A stretch of 48,222 nucleotides of DNA, taken from Hydrogenophaga sp. GTDB taxonomy: Bacteria > Pseudomonadota > Gammaproteobacteria > Burkholderiales > Burkholderiaceae_C. Positions 8,423 to 17,299 of this stretch are shown one piece after another. The position numbers and the translations under genes are program-made. The stretch spans positions 1 through 48,222 of the forward strand of contig NZ_JAUSOO010000155.1 of assembly GCF_030656115.1 (NCBI RefSeq), given 5' to 3'. Position 1 is the first letter of the stretch, and every line of letters starts with the position of its first letter. The notes under the pieces were generated by a model. That model ran no database searches and had not been told where the DNA came from. It was given only the letters and a program-made list of their open reading frames with translations.

Positions 8423-9246
8423 CCTACTGCGTCGCCGTCAAACTCAACGCCGGACTGGTGTTCCTCTCCGACTCCCGCACCAACGCGGGCCTGGATCAGA
8501 TCAGCACCTTCCGCAAAATGATCGTCTACGAGAAGCCGGGCGACCGCTTCATGTGCCTGCTGTCCGCTGGCAACCTGAGCATCTCGCAGTCGATCCGCGA
8601 AATTCTCCAGGTCGAACAAATCGACGACAACGCGGGCGGCGAGCCCATCACCATCTGGAACGCCAAAAGCATGTTCGACGCCGCCCGCGTGCTGGGTGCG
8701 GCGGTGCGCCATGTGTACGAGCGCGACGGCGAGTCGCTGCAACGCGCCGGGGTGGACTTCAACGTCTCCATCATTTTCGGCGGGCAAATTGCGGGCGAAG
8801 GCATGCGTCTGTTTCAGGTGTATTCGGCAGGCAACTTCATTGAAGCCACGTCGGAAACCCCGTTTTTCCAGATTGGCGAGTCCAAATACGGCAAGCCGGT
8901 GCTGGACCGCGTGATCACGCCCGACACACCGCTGAACGAAGCCGCCAAGTGCGCACTGGTCTCGATGGACTCCACACTCAAGTCCAACCTGTCGGTGGGC
9001 CTGCCGCTGGACCTGGCGGTGTACGAGGTGGACCGCCTGGCCTCGGACAAGATCACCTGCATCGATGAGAACAACCCCTACTTCCGGATGGTGCACAACA
9101 CCTGGGGCCAAAAGCTGCGCGAGGTATTCGACAGCATTGAGCACCCCACCTGGGACGGCGCCCACACCGAGGTGCCTCTGTTGTGCGGCAGTGCGCGCAG
9201 CCAGCCGCTCAAAAAGATATCGAACGCCAAAGAACGGCTGATCTGA
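8419..9246 (+). CDS. Anbu-type proteasome-like peptidase (COG3484)
   Basis: The 275-residue protein resembles the bacterial proteasome homologue called Anbu, an HslV-like member of the N-terminal nucleophile hydrolases. The order is typical: after the initiator Met comes Thr2 (MTYCVAVKLNAGLVFLSDSR), expected to be exposed as the nucleophile, with Asp18 in SDSRTNAG and Lys33 in FRKM matching the catalytic Asp and Lys. VSIIFGGQIAGEGMRLFQVY near residue 115 is also a family segment. Anbu genes usually sit with an ATP-grasp protein, an alpha-E protein and a transglutaminase-like protein, but here none is present. Instead it overlaps mutS by 4 bases and is followed 7 bases later by an alpha/beta hydrolase. 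The substrate is unknown. Confidence 0.85.
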   Translation: MTYCVAVKLNAGLVFLSDSRTNAGLDQISTFRKMIVYEKPGDRFMCLLSAGNLSISQSIREILQVEQIDDNAGGEPITIWNAKSMFDAARVLGAAVRHVYERDGESLQRAGVDFNVSIIFGGQIAGEGMRLFQVYSAGNFIEATSETPFFQIGESKYGKPVLDRVITPDTPLNEAAKCALVSMDSTLKSNLSVGLPLDLAVYEVDRLASDKITCIDENNPYFRMVHNTWGQKLREVFDSIEHPTWDGAHTEVPLLCGSARSQPLKKISNAKERLI

Positions 9247-9253
9247 CGCCGCG

Positions 9254-10087
9254 ATGTCTCTCATCGTCTTTTCCCACGCCAACAGCTTTGGTGCCAGCAC
9301 CTACCGCGTGCTGTTCAAGTCGCTGCGCGCGCGCGGGTTCTCGGTGCGCGCCGTGGACCAGTTCGGCCACGACCCGCGCTACCCCGTCACCAGCAACTGG
9401 CCGCACCTGGTGCAGCAGTTGGCCGACTTTGCCGGCCCCGAGGTGCAGCAGCACGGCCAGGGCGCCTGGCTGGTGGGCCATTCGCTGGGCGGGTTTCTGA
9501 GCCTCATGTGCGCGGCGCGGCATCCGCAGTTGGGCGGACACCCTGTCAAGGGCGTGCTGCTGCTGGACTCGCCCGTGCTCGGCGGCTGGCGGGCACGCAC
9601 GCTGGAACTCGTCAAACGCACCCAGCTGGTGGGCTCGGTGTCGCCCGGCAAAGTGAGCCAGCGCCGGCGCAACAGCTGGCCCAGCGAAGCGGCCGCCCTG
9701 GAGCACTTCGCCAGCAAGAAAGCCTTTGCCCGCTGGGAACCTCAGGTGCTGCGCGACTACATTGCCCACGGCACACACGACACCCCCCACGGCACGGGCC
9801 TCCAACGGGTGCTCAGCTTTGACCGCGATGTGGAAACCGCGATCTACAACACCCTGCCCCACAACCTGGACCGCCTGCTGCGCCGCCACCCGCTGCAATG
9901 CCCCGTCGCCTTCATGGGCGGCACCGCATCGCAAGAAATGAAGCAGGTCGGCATGGCCATGACACACCGGCTGGTGGGCAAAGACCACCCCGAGCGCCTG
10001 CTCATGCTCGAAGGCAGCCACCTGTTCCCCATGGAAAAACCCCAGGAAACCGCCGCCGGTATTGAAAAACTGCTGCGAGCCATGTAA
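9254..10087 (+). CDS. Alpha/beta hydrolase
   Basis: This 277-residue protein has the alpha/beta-hydrolase fold: an early strand LIVFSHANSFGASTYR, the nucleophile elbow GHSLGG with Ser77, and a final catalytic His in LEGSHLFPMEKP. There is no signal peptide, so it should act in the cytoplasm. The substrate cannot be told from sequence. It begins 7 bases after the Anbu-type peptidase gene and is the last gene of the mutS cluster, since a terminator-like hairpin follows. Confidence 0.85.
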   Translation: MSLIVFSHANSFGASTYRVLFKSLRARGFSVRAVDQFGHDPRYPVTSNWPHLVQQLADFAGPEVQQHGQGAWLVGHSLGGFLSLMCAARHPQLGGHPVKGVLLLDSPVLGGWRARTLELVKRTQLVGSVSPGKVSQRRRNSWPSEAAALEHFASKKAFARWEPQVLRDYIAHGTHDTPHGTGLQRVLSFDRDVETAIYNTLPHNLDRLLRRHPLQCPVAFMGGTASQEMKQVGMAMTHRLVGKDHPERLLMLEGSHLFPMEKPQETAAGIEKLLRAM

Positions 10088-10119
10088 CCGGCCAGCCTGG
10101 CCCTGGGCCGGGCGTTTTT
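10088..10119 (+). terminator. Probable intrinsic terminator after the mutS cluster
   Basis: CCGGCC and GGCCGG form the outer stem, with a second self-complementary GGCCAG-C-CTGGCC inside the loop, followed after two bases by five T. It begins immediately after the hydrolase stop codon. Confidence 0.55.
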
Positions 10120-10199
10120 GCGCGGTGCATCGCTTGGCCTGCAGGGTTTCGTTGGTATAAAACCATGGGCGACACGCCCAACCGCACACCGCCGCATTC

Positions 10200-12140
10200 A
10201 TGACCAACAACACCATGCGCCCGGGCTCGCGCCTGCACCAAGCGGTGTGGCAACGCCTGACCACCTGGCAACCCGATACCCAGAGCATGTGGAAGCGCTA
10301 CGCCGTGGCCGTGGTCCTCACCCTGCTGGCGACTTGGTTGCGTGTGGCGTTGGCGCCCGCCGAATCGGGAGGGCGCTTCGTCACCTTGTCACTGGCGGCG
10401 GCCCTCGCAGCCCTGTACGGCGGCTTTGGCGCCGGCATGGTCAGCACCCTGCTGGGCATGGTGCTGGTCAATTTTTTCCTGGTTGAACCGTATTTTTCCC
10501 TCGCGTTCAGCAACCTCAGGGAAGCCCTGTGGCTCAACCTTTGGCACCTGTTGGCCCAGTTGGTGGTGGTCGGGTCCATTGCCTTGATGCAACAGCAAAA
10601 CCACGCGCTGCGCTTGGTCACCCAGCGCAGCGAGTTGAGCAACCAGCAACTCAAGGACACCTTTGAACACAGCGCCACCGGTATGGCGCACAGCCACCTG
10701 GACGGCCGCTGGATCCGCGTCAACCAAACCTATTGCGACCTGGTCGGTTACACGCACGGCGAGTTGCTGCGCATGCATTTTCGCGACTTCACGCACCCGC
10801 AAGATTTGGGGCTTGACCTGGATCTGCTGGCCCGCACCCTGGCTGGTGAACTCAACCACTACAGCTTCGAGAAGCGGTACATCCACAAACAAGGCCACAC
10901 GGTGTGGGTTCACCTCACGCTGTCGCTGATCCGCACCACCGAAGGCGCCCCCGACTACCTGATTGCCGTGGTGCAAGACATCAGCACCCGCAAGTTCACA
11001 GAAACGGCACTGCGCACCAGTGAAATGCTGCTGCGCCAGGCACAGACCATGGCGGGCATGGCCACCTGGCAGGCCGACGTGGCACGGAACCACTTCACCA
11101 CGCTGTCGGGTTCACACACCTTGCTGGGCCTGCCTTTCGCCGAATTTTCGAACGGCGACCTCATGGCCCTGACCCACCCCGACGACCAGGCCCGCATGCT
11201 GGAGAACTGGACTTCGGCCGTGCAGGGCCAGAGCGCCTACGACCACGAATACCGCGTGGTGCTCAACGGCAGCGTGCGCTGGTTTTCGGTGCAGGCCGAG
11301 TTTGAGCGCGATGCCCAGGGCCGTGCCGTGCGGGCGTTGGGCGTGACGCACGACGTGACCGAGCACAAGCGCGCACAACGGGAAATTCAGCAGCTCAACG
11401 CTTCGTTGGAGCAGCGCATCCAGGCCCGCACGCAAGCGCTCAAAAGCGCTTACGACGAACTGGAAATTTATTCTTATGCGGTCGCTCACGACCTGCGTTC
11501 ACCGCTGCGCATCATCAACGGCTATGCCCAGGCTTTGCAAGAAGACGCGCCCACCCTGGACGCCAGCAGTCGCCAGCACCTGCAGCGCATCATGGCCGCC
11601 AGCACAAAAATGGGCGCGCTGATTGACGGCCTGCTGCGCCTGTCCAAATACGCCCGCAGCGCCATGCAGCGCCAGCCCGTCGACCTGAGCACCATGGCCA
11701 CGCGCCTGCTGGACGAGCTGGCACACGAACAACCCGAGCGCCAGGTGCAATGGTCGGTAGAGCCCCACTTGCAAGCCCAGGCCGACCCGGTGCTGATGGA
11801 AGCGCTGTTGCAAAACCTGCTGCACAACGCCTGGAAGTACACCGGCCACACCGCTCAGCCGCAGATCCGCGTGTTGGCCCGCGAACGCGATGGTCAGCAC
11901 CACTTTTGCGTGAGCGACAACGGTGCGGGCTTTGACATGGCGCGCGCCGACAAGTTGTTTCAACCCTTTCAGCGCCTGCACATGCCCCACGAATTCGGTG
12001 GCCTGGGCATTGGCCTGGCCACAGCCCTGCGCATCGTGAAGCGCCATGGTGGCGAACTGCAGGGCCATTCAGCACCCGGTGAGGGCGCCACATTTTGCTT
12101 CACCTTGCCGCCGGAAGCCTCGCCCCCGGCAACGGTCTAG
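10200..12140 (+). CDS. Orphan PAS-domain sensor histidine kinase with DUF4118-like membrane region
   Basis: The 646-residue protein has three or four membrane segments in residues 30-135, resembling the DUF4118 region of KdpD (RYAVAVVLTLLATWLRVAL, FGAGMVSTLLGMVLVNFFLV). Two PAS/PAC units follow at about residues 150-270 (FEHSATGMAHSHLDGRWIRV ... VVQDISTRKF) and 280-395. The HisKA domain has the phosphoacceptor His430 in YAVAHDLRSPLRIINGYAQ, and the HATPase shows NAWKYTG, DNGAGF and GGLGIGLA. The transmitter resembles phytochrome-like or cyanobacterial-type kinases. No response regulator is adjacent, so the partner is elsewhere. The signal is unknown. Confidence 0.9.
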   Translation: MTNNTMRPGSRLHQAVWQRLTTWQPDTQSMWKRYAVAVVLTLLATWLRVALAPAESGGRFVTLSLAAALAALYGGFGAGMVSTLLGMVLVNFFLVEPYFSLAFSNLREALWLNLWHLLAQLVVVGSIALMQQQNHALRLVTQRSELSNQQLKDTFEHSATGMAHSHLDGRWIRVNQTYCDLVGYTHGELLRMHFRDFTHPQDLGLDLDLLARTLAGELNHYSFEKRYIHKQGHTVWVHLTLSLIRTTEGAPDYLIAVVQDISTRKFTETALRTSEMLLRQAQTMAGMATWQADVARNHFTTLSGSHTLLGLPFAEFSNGDLMALTHPDDQARMLENWTSAVQGQSAYDHEYRVVLNGSVRWFSVQAEFERDAQGRAVRALGVTHDVTEHKRAQREIQQLNASLEQRIQARTQALKSAYDELEIYSYAVAHDLRSPLRIINGYAQALQEDAPTLDASSRQHLQRIMAASTKMGALIDGLLRLSKYARSAMQRQPVDLSTMATRLLDELAHEQPERQVQWSVEPHLQAQADPVLMEALLQNLLHNAWKYTGHTAQPQIRVLARERDGQHHFCVSDNGAGFDMARADKLFQPFQRLHMPHEFGGLGIGLATALRIVKRHGGELQGHSAPGEGATFCFTLPPEASPPATV

Positions 12141-12204
12141 GCGCCTGCCCGACTTGGGTGTCGTCGGCGGCAACGCCCACCCAACCAGAACGGCGTTGCG
12201 CAAC

Positions 12205-13497
12205 TCAGCGCCTGGGCAAATTGCTGCTTGGCGCATCGGCCGCGGTGCCGGGCTCGCTCAGGCTGCGTGGGTCCATCTGCAACACCGCCTGCGAGCCGCC
12301 CCCCATCACCACGAAACTGGCCTTGTCTTCGGTGGGCACCGCCGCCGCCGCACGCAGGCGGTGCAGCGTGTAAAGCGCCAGCACACCCAGCACGGCGGCA
12401 AAGTACAGCATCAGGCTGGCTGGCCCCAATTGGTCCATGACCCCACCCGCCAGCGTGGGGCCAATGGCCGCGCCCACGCCATGAATCAGCAGCAGGCCGC
12501 CGGCAAATTCCACCAGCCGCGTGGAGTCGATCACGTCGTTGACGTGGGCCACCGCCAAGCCATAAATGGCAAACATCAGCCCACCCAGCAACAGCCCCAG
12601 CGGAATCAGCGCCATGCCCGACAGCGGTGTCAGCAGGTAAGCCGCGCCCGACACACCCGAACCCAGCGCGCAGACCCAGGCCAGCACCCAGCGGCGGTCG
12701 TGGCTGTCGGAATAGTGGCCCACGGGCCACTGAAACAGGGCACCGCCCAAAATGGTCGCCGCCAGAAACGAGGCCACGCCCGTGTCAGAAAACCCCACCC
12801 CTTGGGCAAACAGCGCGCCCATGCCGTAAAACGCCCCGGTGATCAGGCCCGAAGCCAGCGCCGCCGCCATGCCCATGGGCGAGGCTTCGTACAGTTTGCG
12901 CAGGCTCAGGCGCGGTGCCTGCACCGGCTCGGGCTCGTCCACCGGCGTCATGGTGATGGGCAGCAAGGCAAACGAAAACATCACCGACACCAGCGCAAAC
13001 GGCACAAATCCCAGGCGATCGCCCACCAGAATCAGCCACTGCCCCACCGCCAGCGCCACGAAGTTGACCGACATGTACACCGCAAACAGTTTGCCCCGGT
13101 GCTCGCTCGGCGCCAGCGCGTTGAGCCAGCTTTCGACCACGATGTACAGGCCCACCAGGCACATGCCGGTGATCAGCCGCAACACACCCCAGAACCACGG
13201 GTCAACCCACAGCGCGTGAAGAATGGGCATGGTGGACGCCAGCGAGGCCATGGCGGCAAAAGCGCGGATATGGCCGACGCGGCGGATCACCGCCGGGCAC
13301 AAATAGGTGCCCACCACAAAACCCATGAAATAAGCCGACGTGACCAGCCCCAGCGTGATGCTGGAAAACTCGGCCACCCCTGCGCGCAGGCCCAGCACCG
13401 AAAACAGCAGGCCCACACCCACCACCAACAGCCCGACGCCACTGAGCAAGGTGGACAGCCGCCACAGCAGCGGCCCCATGCCGGTGGCCGCGCTCAT
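12205..13497 (-). CDS. MFS transporter, YcaD-like
   Basis: The product is a 430-residue major facilitator superfamily protein with about twelve hydrophobic segments. The conserved A-type motif between helices 2 and 3 is only partly kept (VGTYLCPAVIRRVGHIRAFA). The overall pattern (SSITLGLVTSAYFMGFVVGT, VESWLNALAPSEHRGKLFAVYM, WPVGHYSDSHDRRWV) is that of the YcaD-like branch, whose substrates are not established. The tail after residue 390 is hydrophilic. It starts 19 bases after the uppP stop codon on the same strand, so it is probably co-transcribed with it. Confidence 0.88.
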   Translation of the reverse strand: MSAATGMGPLLWRLSTLLSGVGLLVVGVGLLFSVLGLRAGVAEFSSITLGLVTSAYFMGFVVGTYLCPAVIRRVGHIRAFAAMASLASTMPILHALWVDPWFWGVLRLITGMCLVGLYIVVESWLNALAPSEHRGKLFAVYMSVNFVALAVGQWLILVGDRLGFVPFALVSVMFSFALLPITMTPVDEPEPVQAPRLSLRKLYEASPMGMAAALASGLITGAFYGMGALFAQGVGFSDTGVASFLAATILGGALFQWPVGHYSDSHDRRWVLAWVCALGSGVSGAAYLLTPLSGMALIPLGLLLGGLMFAIYGLAVAHVNDVIDSTRLVEFAGGLLLIHGVGAAIGPTLAGGVMDQLGPASLMLYFAAVLGVLALYTLHRLRAAAAVPTEDKASFVVMGGGSQAVLQMDPRSLSEPGTAADAPSSNLPRR

Positions 13498-13516
13498 GGC
13501 GGTGCCTTGTGCAGGC

Positions 13517-14347
13517 TCATCCGACCCAGTCCACCCAGCCCATGGAGGCGGTCACCAAAATGAGCCCGCCAAAGGCAATGCGGTACCAGGCAAACGGCAC
13601 AAAGGTGTGGTTGCCCACAAAGCGCAGCAGCCATTTCACACACACCCAGGCCGACAGCCACGACACCACCAAGCCCACGGCAAACAGCGGAATGTCTGCC
13701 GCGCTCAGCAGGTCGCTGTTTTTGTAGATGTCGTAAGCCGCCGCGCCAAACAGCATGGGAATGGCCAGAAAAAAGCTGAACTCGGTGGCCGCCTTGCGGT
13801 TGAAACCCAGCAGCATGGCGCCAATGATGGTGGCGCCCGAGCGGCTCACGCCCGGCACCAGCGCGGTGCACTGCACCAGCCCCACCTTCAAAGCGTCTGG
13901 CCAACGCACGCTGTCCACATCGTCAATGTGCACCTGAGTGCCCTTTTTTTGCAGGTATTCCGCCCACAAAATGACCAGGCCACCCACGATGAAACCCATC
14001 GCCACCACCACCGGGTTGAACAGCACGCCCTTGATGAAATCGATGAACAGCACGCCCGCCAGCGCAGCGGGGAAAAAACCGACCAAGATGTTCAGGGTGA
14101 AGCGCTGCGCCTGGCGTTCGGTGGGCAAGCCCACCAGCGTTTCCCACAGCTTGGCGGCGTAGAGCGAGACGATGGCCATGATCGCGCCGGTCTGAATCAC
14201 CACCTCGAACAGCTTGATTTTTTCACCCGGCATGTCCAGCAGCGCGGCCGCGAGGATGAGGTGGCCGGTGGAAGAGATGGGTAAAAACTCGGTCAGGCCC
14301 TCCACCACGCCCATGATGGCGGCCTTGATCAACAACGCAAAATCCAT
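13517..14347 (-). CDS. uppP: Undecaprenyl-diphosphatase UppP (BacA)
   Basis: This 276-residue integral membrane enzyme recycles the lipid carrier for cell wall synthesis by removing a phosphate from undecaprenyl diphosphate, and its overproduction gives bacitracin resistance. Both signature motifs are present: EGLTEFLPISSTGHL at about residues 16-30 and PGVSRSGATIIGAMLLGF at about 165-182. Multiple transmembrane segments and the length agree with the family. It lies downstream of the DUF1439 lipoprotein gene and upstream of the MFS gene on the minus strand. Confidence 0.96.
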   Translation of the reverse strand: MDFALLIKAAIMGVVEGLTEFLPISSTGHLILAAALLDMPGEKIKLFEVVIQTGAIMAIVSLYAAKLWETLVGLPTERQAQRFTLNILVGFFPAALAGVLFIDFIKGVLFNPVVVAMGFIVGGLVILWAEYLQKKGTQVHIDDVDSVRWPDALKVGLVQCTALVPGVSRSGATIIGAMLLGFNRKAATEFSFFLAIPMLFGAAAYDIYKNSDLLSAADIPLFAVGLVVSWLSAWVCVKWLLRFVGNHTFVPFAWYRIAFGGLILVTASMGWVDWVG

Positions 14348-14382
14348 GTTTCAGCCGCCGCGAAGGCGGTTCGCAATGAAAA

Positions 14383-14401
14383 GGCCAGCCAACCACTGGC
14401 C
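14383..14401. repeat. Short inverted repeat upstream of uppP
   Basis: GGCCAG and CTGGCC form a perfect 6-base inverted repeat with a 7-base loop in the 135-base gap between the DUF1439 gene and uppP. It has no T tract on the minus strand and could be a regulatory or attenuating structure, or chance in GC-rich DNA. Confidence 0.3.
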
Positions 14402-14482
14402 AGACACAGCCCGTGATGTTACCTGCCCAACAACCCATCACAGCGGGAATGGCCCGCTGAAAACCGGCCACGAAGACAGGAT

Positions 14483-15061
14483 TCAGCGCCGCTGCACCGG
14501 GTCCAGCTGCAAGCGCAGACCGCCGGGCACCACCTCCAGCGCGCCCGGCTGGTAGCCCCAGCCTTGGGCGGTCCGCAAGTCTTCGGGCTTCAGGCGGTGG
14601 ATCACAAAGTCTTTCAACAAGGCTTCGGCCAGAAAACCACCCAGCCGGTTGACGCGGGGGGCGATGCTGGGCGCCACGCCCGGCACATCGAAACGCTCGA
14701 CCCGCACCTGGGTCAGGCGCACCGTCTGGTCGGCGGGCTCAAAGCGCAGGCTGTAGCTCAGGTCCAGCCGGCCCTGCGTGGGCCGCATGCCCAGCAACGA
14801 AGCGTCAATGCGGTAAGCCATGGCCGTGCCAATGCGGTTTTCAGCCGGCATCAGGCGCACCTGCGGCCGCTCCAGCACCACGTCAAACAGCTCCAGGTAA
14901 CGGCTGTTGAACGGAAACTGATCGCCAATCATGGCGGCCAGCTTCGCTTCGGACACATGGATGCTGCGCGGGCCCAGGGGCAGCATGGAACAGCCGACCA
15001 GCCCCCCGGTCAGCAGCAGCGAGGCCAACCCGCTTATCACCGTGCGTTTGTATGTGTTCAT
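14483..15061 (-). CDS. DUF1439-type lipoprotein
   Basis: The chosen start at 15061 gives MNTYKRTVISGLASLLLTGG, a lipoprotein signal with lipobox LVGC, so the mature protein should be anchored through the cysteine at residue 24. The rest (IHVSEAKLAAMIGDQFPFN, RLDLSYSLRFEPADQTVRLTQV) resembles DUF1439 lipoproteins such as YceB, which have a lipid-binding-like fold. The open frame extends further upstream, but that part overlaps the divergent promoter region and is not protein-like. It is the first gene of the minus-strand group leading into uppP and the MFS transporter. Confidence 0.82.
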   Translation of the reverse strand: MNTYKRTVISGLASLLLTGGLVGCSMLPLGPRSIHVSEAKLAAMIGDQFPFNSRYLELFDVVLERPQVRLMPAENRIGTAMAYRIDASLLGMRPTQGRLDLSYSLRFEPADQTVRLTQVRVERFDVPGVAPSIAPRVNRLGGFLAEALLKDFVIHRLKPEDLRTAQGWGYQPGALEVVPGGLRLQLDPVQRR

Positions 15062-15304
15062 GGGGTCATTGTAGAAATGCAAAGTCCCGCCTGGGGTTGC
15101 TGCGCCCGCGCAGCCGGTAACCGGCCGGTAAAGACAAGGCCTGGTTGCAACAGAGCGGCAACAACACGGCGCGGCTGCCGCCTGCACCGCCTGCACCGTC
15201 TACCCGCCATTTCGCGCCGGTCTGGCGTCGATCCGTCGCAAACCCCTGTGAACGCCGCTGCTGGCGCGGCACAGTGCGTGCAAAGCCCTCCTCCAAGAAG
15301 ACCC

Positions 15305-15733
15305 ATGCCACCCACGCCCGCCATCGCCATCCACCTCAGCGCCGCGCTCGGCGCACTCGCTCTCGGGCCCGTGGCCTTGTGGGCGCGCCGGGGCCACGCC
15401 GCTGGGACCAGCGGCCAGCGCCCGCGCCTGCACCGCGCGGCCGGTTATGCGTGGGTCACGCTCATGCTGGCCACCGCTGTGTCGGCCCTGTTCATCCGCG
15501 ACCACAACCTGCCCAACATCGCCGGCTACACCCTGATCCACCTGTTTGTGCCCTACACGCTGGGCGGCCTGTTTCTGGCTTTTCGGCACCTGCTGCGCGG
15601 CAACATCCAGGGCCACCGCAACAACATGCTCGGCCTCTACCTTGGCGCCTGCATCGGCGCTGGCGTCTTCACCCTGCTGCCCAGCCGCATCCTGGGCCAA
15701 CTGGTCTGGGGCCAGTGGCTGGGCCTGCTTTGA
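15305..15733 (+). CDS. DUF2306-like small membrane protein
   Basis: The 142-residue protein has about four transmembrane helices (IAIHLSAALGALALGPVALW, YAWVTLMLATAVSALFI, TLIHLFVPYTLGGLFLAF, MLGLYLGACIGAGVFTLLP). It contains GHRNNMLGLYLG, which is typical of the DUF2306 family of uncharacterised membrane proteins. The ATG at 15305 is chosen over upstream in-frame starts because the protein-like sequence begins there. It is followed 41 bases later by the 2TM protein and may be the first gene of an operon with the LytS-type kinase and its regulator. Confidence 0.8.
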   Translation: MPPTPAIAIHLSAALGALALGPVALWARRGHAAGTSGQRPRLHRAAGYAWVTLMLATAVSALFIRDHNLPNIAGYTLIHLFVPYTLGGLFLAFRHLLRGNIQGHRNNMLGLYLGACIGAGVFTLLPSRILGQLVWGQWLGLL

Positions 15734-15774
15734 ACCTGATTGAACCTGACATCCCTGAACAGAAAGAACCCACG

Positions 15775-16065
15775 ATGAACACGAACGCAAACACCCACAC
15801 CCTGTCGCCCGAACTCGAAGCCCTGGCTCGCAAGCGCGTCAACGCCCGCATAGGCTTCTTCACCCACGCCTGCGTGTACGCCGTGGTGGTCACAGGCCTG
15901 AACCTGCTGGCCTTCAGTCAGGGCAAAGTCTGGTCGCTCTGGCCCACGGCTGGCTGGGGCTTTGGCCTGCTGATGCACGGCCTGGGCGTGTTTGGCCTGG
16001 GCCCTGGCAGCGCCCTGCGCGAACGCCTGCTGCAGCGTGAACGCGAGCGCCTGAGCGGCCACTGA
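15775..16065 (+). CDS. 2TM-domain protein
   Basis: This 96-residue protein begins with a hydrophilic helix (LSPELEALARKRVNARIGF) and then has two membrane helices separated by a short loop ending in a tryptophan/glycine-rich hairpin (WPTAGWGFGLLMHGLGVFG), followed by a basic tail. It matches the 2TM domain (PF13239), which is often found beside, or fused to, LytS-type kinases and LytTR regulators. Here the kinase gene starts 100 bases downstream, so a role in that signalling system is likely but unproven. The start has a nearby A-rich/AAG ribosome site. Confidence 0.82.
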   Translation: MNTNANTHTLSPELEALARKRVNARIGFFTHACVYAVVVTGLNLLAFSQGKVWSLWPTAGWGFGLLMHGLGVFGLGPGSALRERLLQRERERLSGH

Positions 16066-16165
16066 ACCGCTGCGCCACCGGCCGCTGACCACGCCCTGCT
16101 CGGGCCCACCGGCGCGCGGCAGCCCATGCCAGAATGCCCCACGCTCACCCACACCACCCGCTGCC

Positions 16166-17299
16166 ATGACCGCTCCCCCAGCCCCGACCCTGCTGCGTTG
16201 GCTGCCACCACATTGCCTGCCCGGCGTGCGCCAGCGGGGTCTCATCGTGTGGGCTGTCGCGCTCGTCATCGCCGTCTTCCAGTGGCTCACAGCCCCGCAA
16301 AACCACCCCCTGGTGGCCACGCTGGTTTACAGCTACGCCATCAGCACCAGCATCTGGTTTTTCTGCGACCCGCTGCGCATTGCGCTGCACCGCTGGCTGC
16401 ACACCCCGCCGCCGCACTACTGGGCGCTGTCGCCCCGCACCGGCGCCTACATGCTGGCCAGCACCGTGCTGGGCTATGCCCTGGGTACCGCAGTGGGCGA
16501 CGCCTACACCGGCCGCTCCACCTGGGAACTGCTCAGCCTGTCCCCACAGCGCTTCTGGGGCTTCTGGCTTTCTTCGCTCGGCATCAGTTGCGGTTTTCTG
16601 TTTTATTTTTACCACCGGGAAAAAGGCCTGGACCTGGAGCGCCAGGCCACCGAAGCGCGCCTCAAACTGCTGGAAACGCAGCTGGAACCGCACATGCTGT
16701 TCAACACGCTGGCCAACCTGCGCGCCCTGATTGCCACCGACCCGCCGCGCGCCATCCACATGCTCGACCGGCTCAACGACTACCTGCGCGCCACCCTCAA
16801 AGCCTCGCGCACCGACGCCCTCAGCGGCGCGCACACCCTGGCCGACGAATTCGCCCGCCTGCGCGATTACCTGGAACTCATGGCCGTGCGCATGGGCCCG
16901 CGCCTGGCCTACACCCTGAACCTGCCCGACGCGCTGCAAAACCACCCGGTGCCGCCCCTGCTGCTGCAACCGCTGGTGGAAAACGCCATTCGCCACGGGC
17001 TTGAACCCCACGTGGTGGGCGGCGCCATTTCGGTCAGCGCACACCAGGACGGCGCCCACGGCCTGCGGATTGAGGTCGCCGACACCGGTGTGGGCATGAA
17101 CACCCACCCGCACACCGCAGCCCACAACACCCAAGCCAACGGCGGCGGCTTTGGTCTGGCGCAGGTGCGCGAGCGCGTGGCCAGTCTGCCCGGCGCAGGC
17201 CGGGTGGAGGTGCTCAGCCCACCCGGCGGCGGCACCACCATCCGCCTTCACCTGCCATTGAACCTGGCCCCCACGCCCGCACAACCCGCCAACCCATGA
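16166..17299 (+). CDS. LytS/AlgZ-type sensor histidine kinase
   Basis: The 377-residue kinase has an N-terminal membrane region of four to five helices (residues 25-155). It then has a His_kinase domain of the LytS/AlgZ/YehU class, with His176 in LEPHMLFNTLANLRALI. The HATPase has ENAIRHGLEPHVVGG (N box), DTGVGM and GGFGLAQVRERV. It phosphorylates a partner regulator, which is very likely the LytTR protein encoded next with a 4-base overlap (ATGA). The class commonly senses membrane or surface conditions, but no specific signal can be read from the sequence. Confidence 0.92.
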   Translation: MTAPPAPTLLRWLPPHCLPGVRQRGLIVWAVALVIAVFQWLTAPQNHPLVATLVYSYAISTSIWFFCDPLRIALHRWLHTPPPHYWALSPRTGAYMLASTVLGYALGTAVGDAYTGRSTWELLSLSPQRFWGFWLSSLGISCGFLFYFYHREKGLDLERQATEARLKLLETQLEPHMLFNTLANLRALIATDPPRAIHMLDRLNDYLRATLKASRTDALSGAHTLADEFARLRDYLELMAVRMGPRLAYTLNLPDALQNHPVPPLLLQPLVENAIRHGLEPHVVGGAISVSAHQDGAHGLRIEVADTGVGMNTHPHTAAHNTQANGGGFGLAQVRERVASLPGAGRVEVLSPPGGGTTIRLHLPLNLAPTPAQPANP

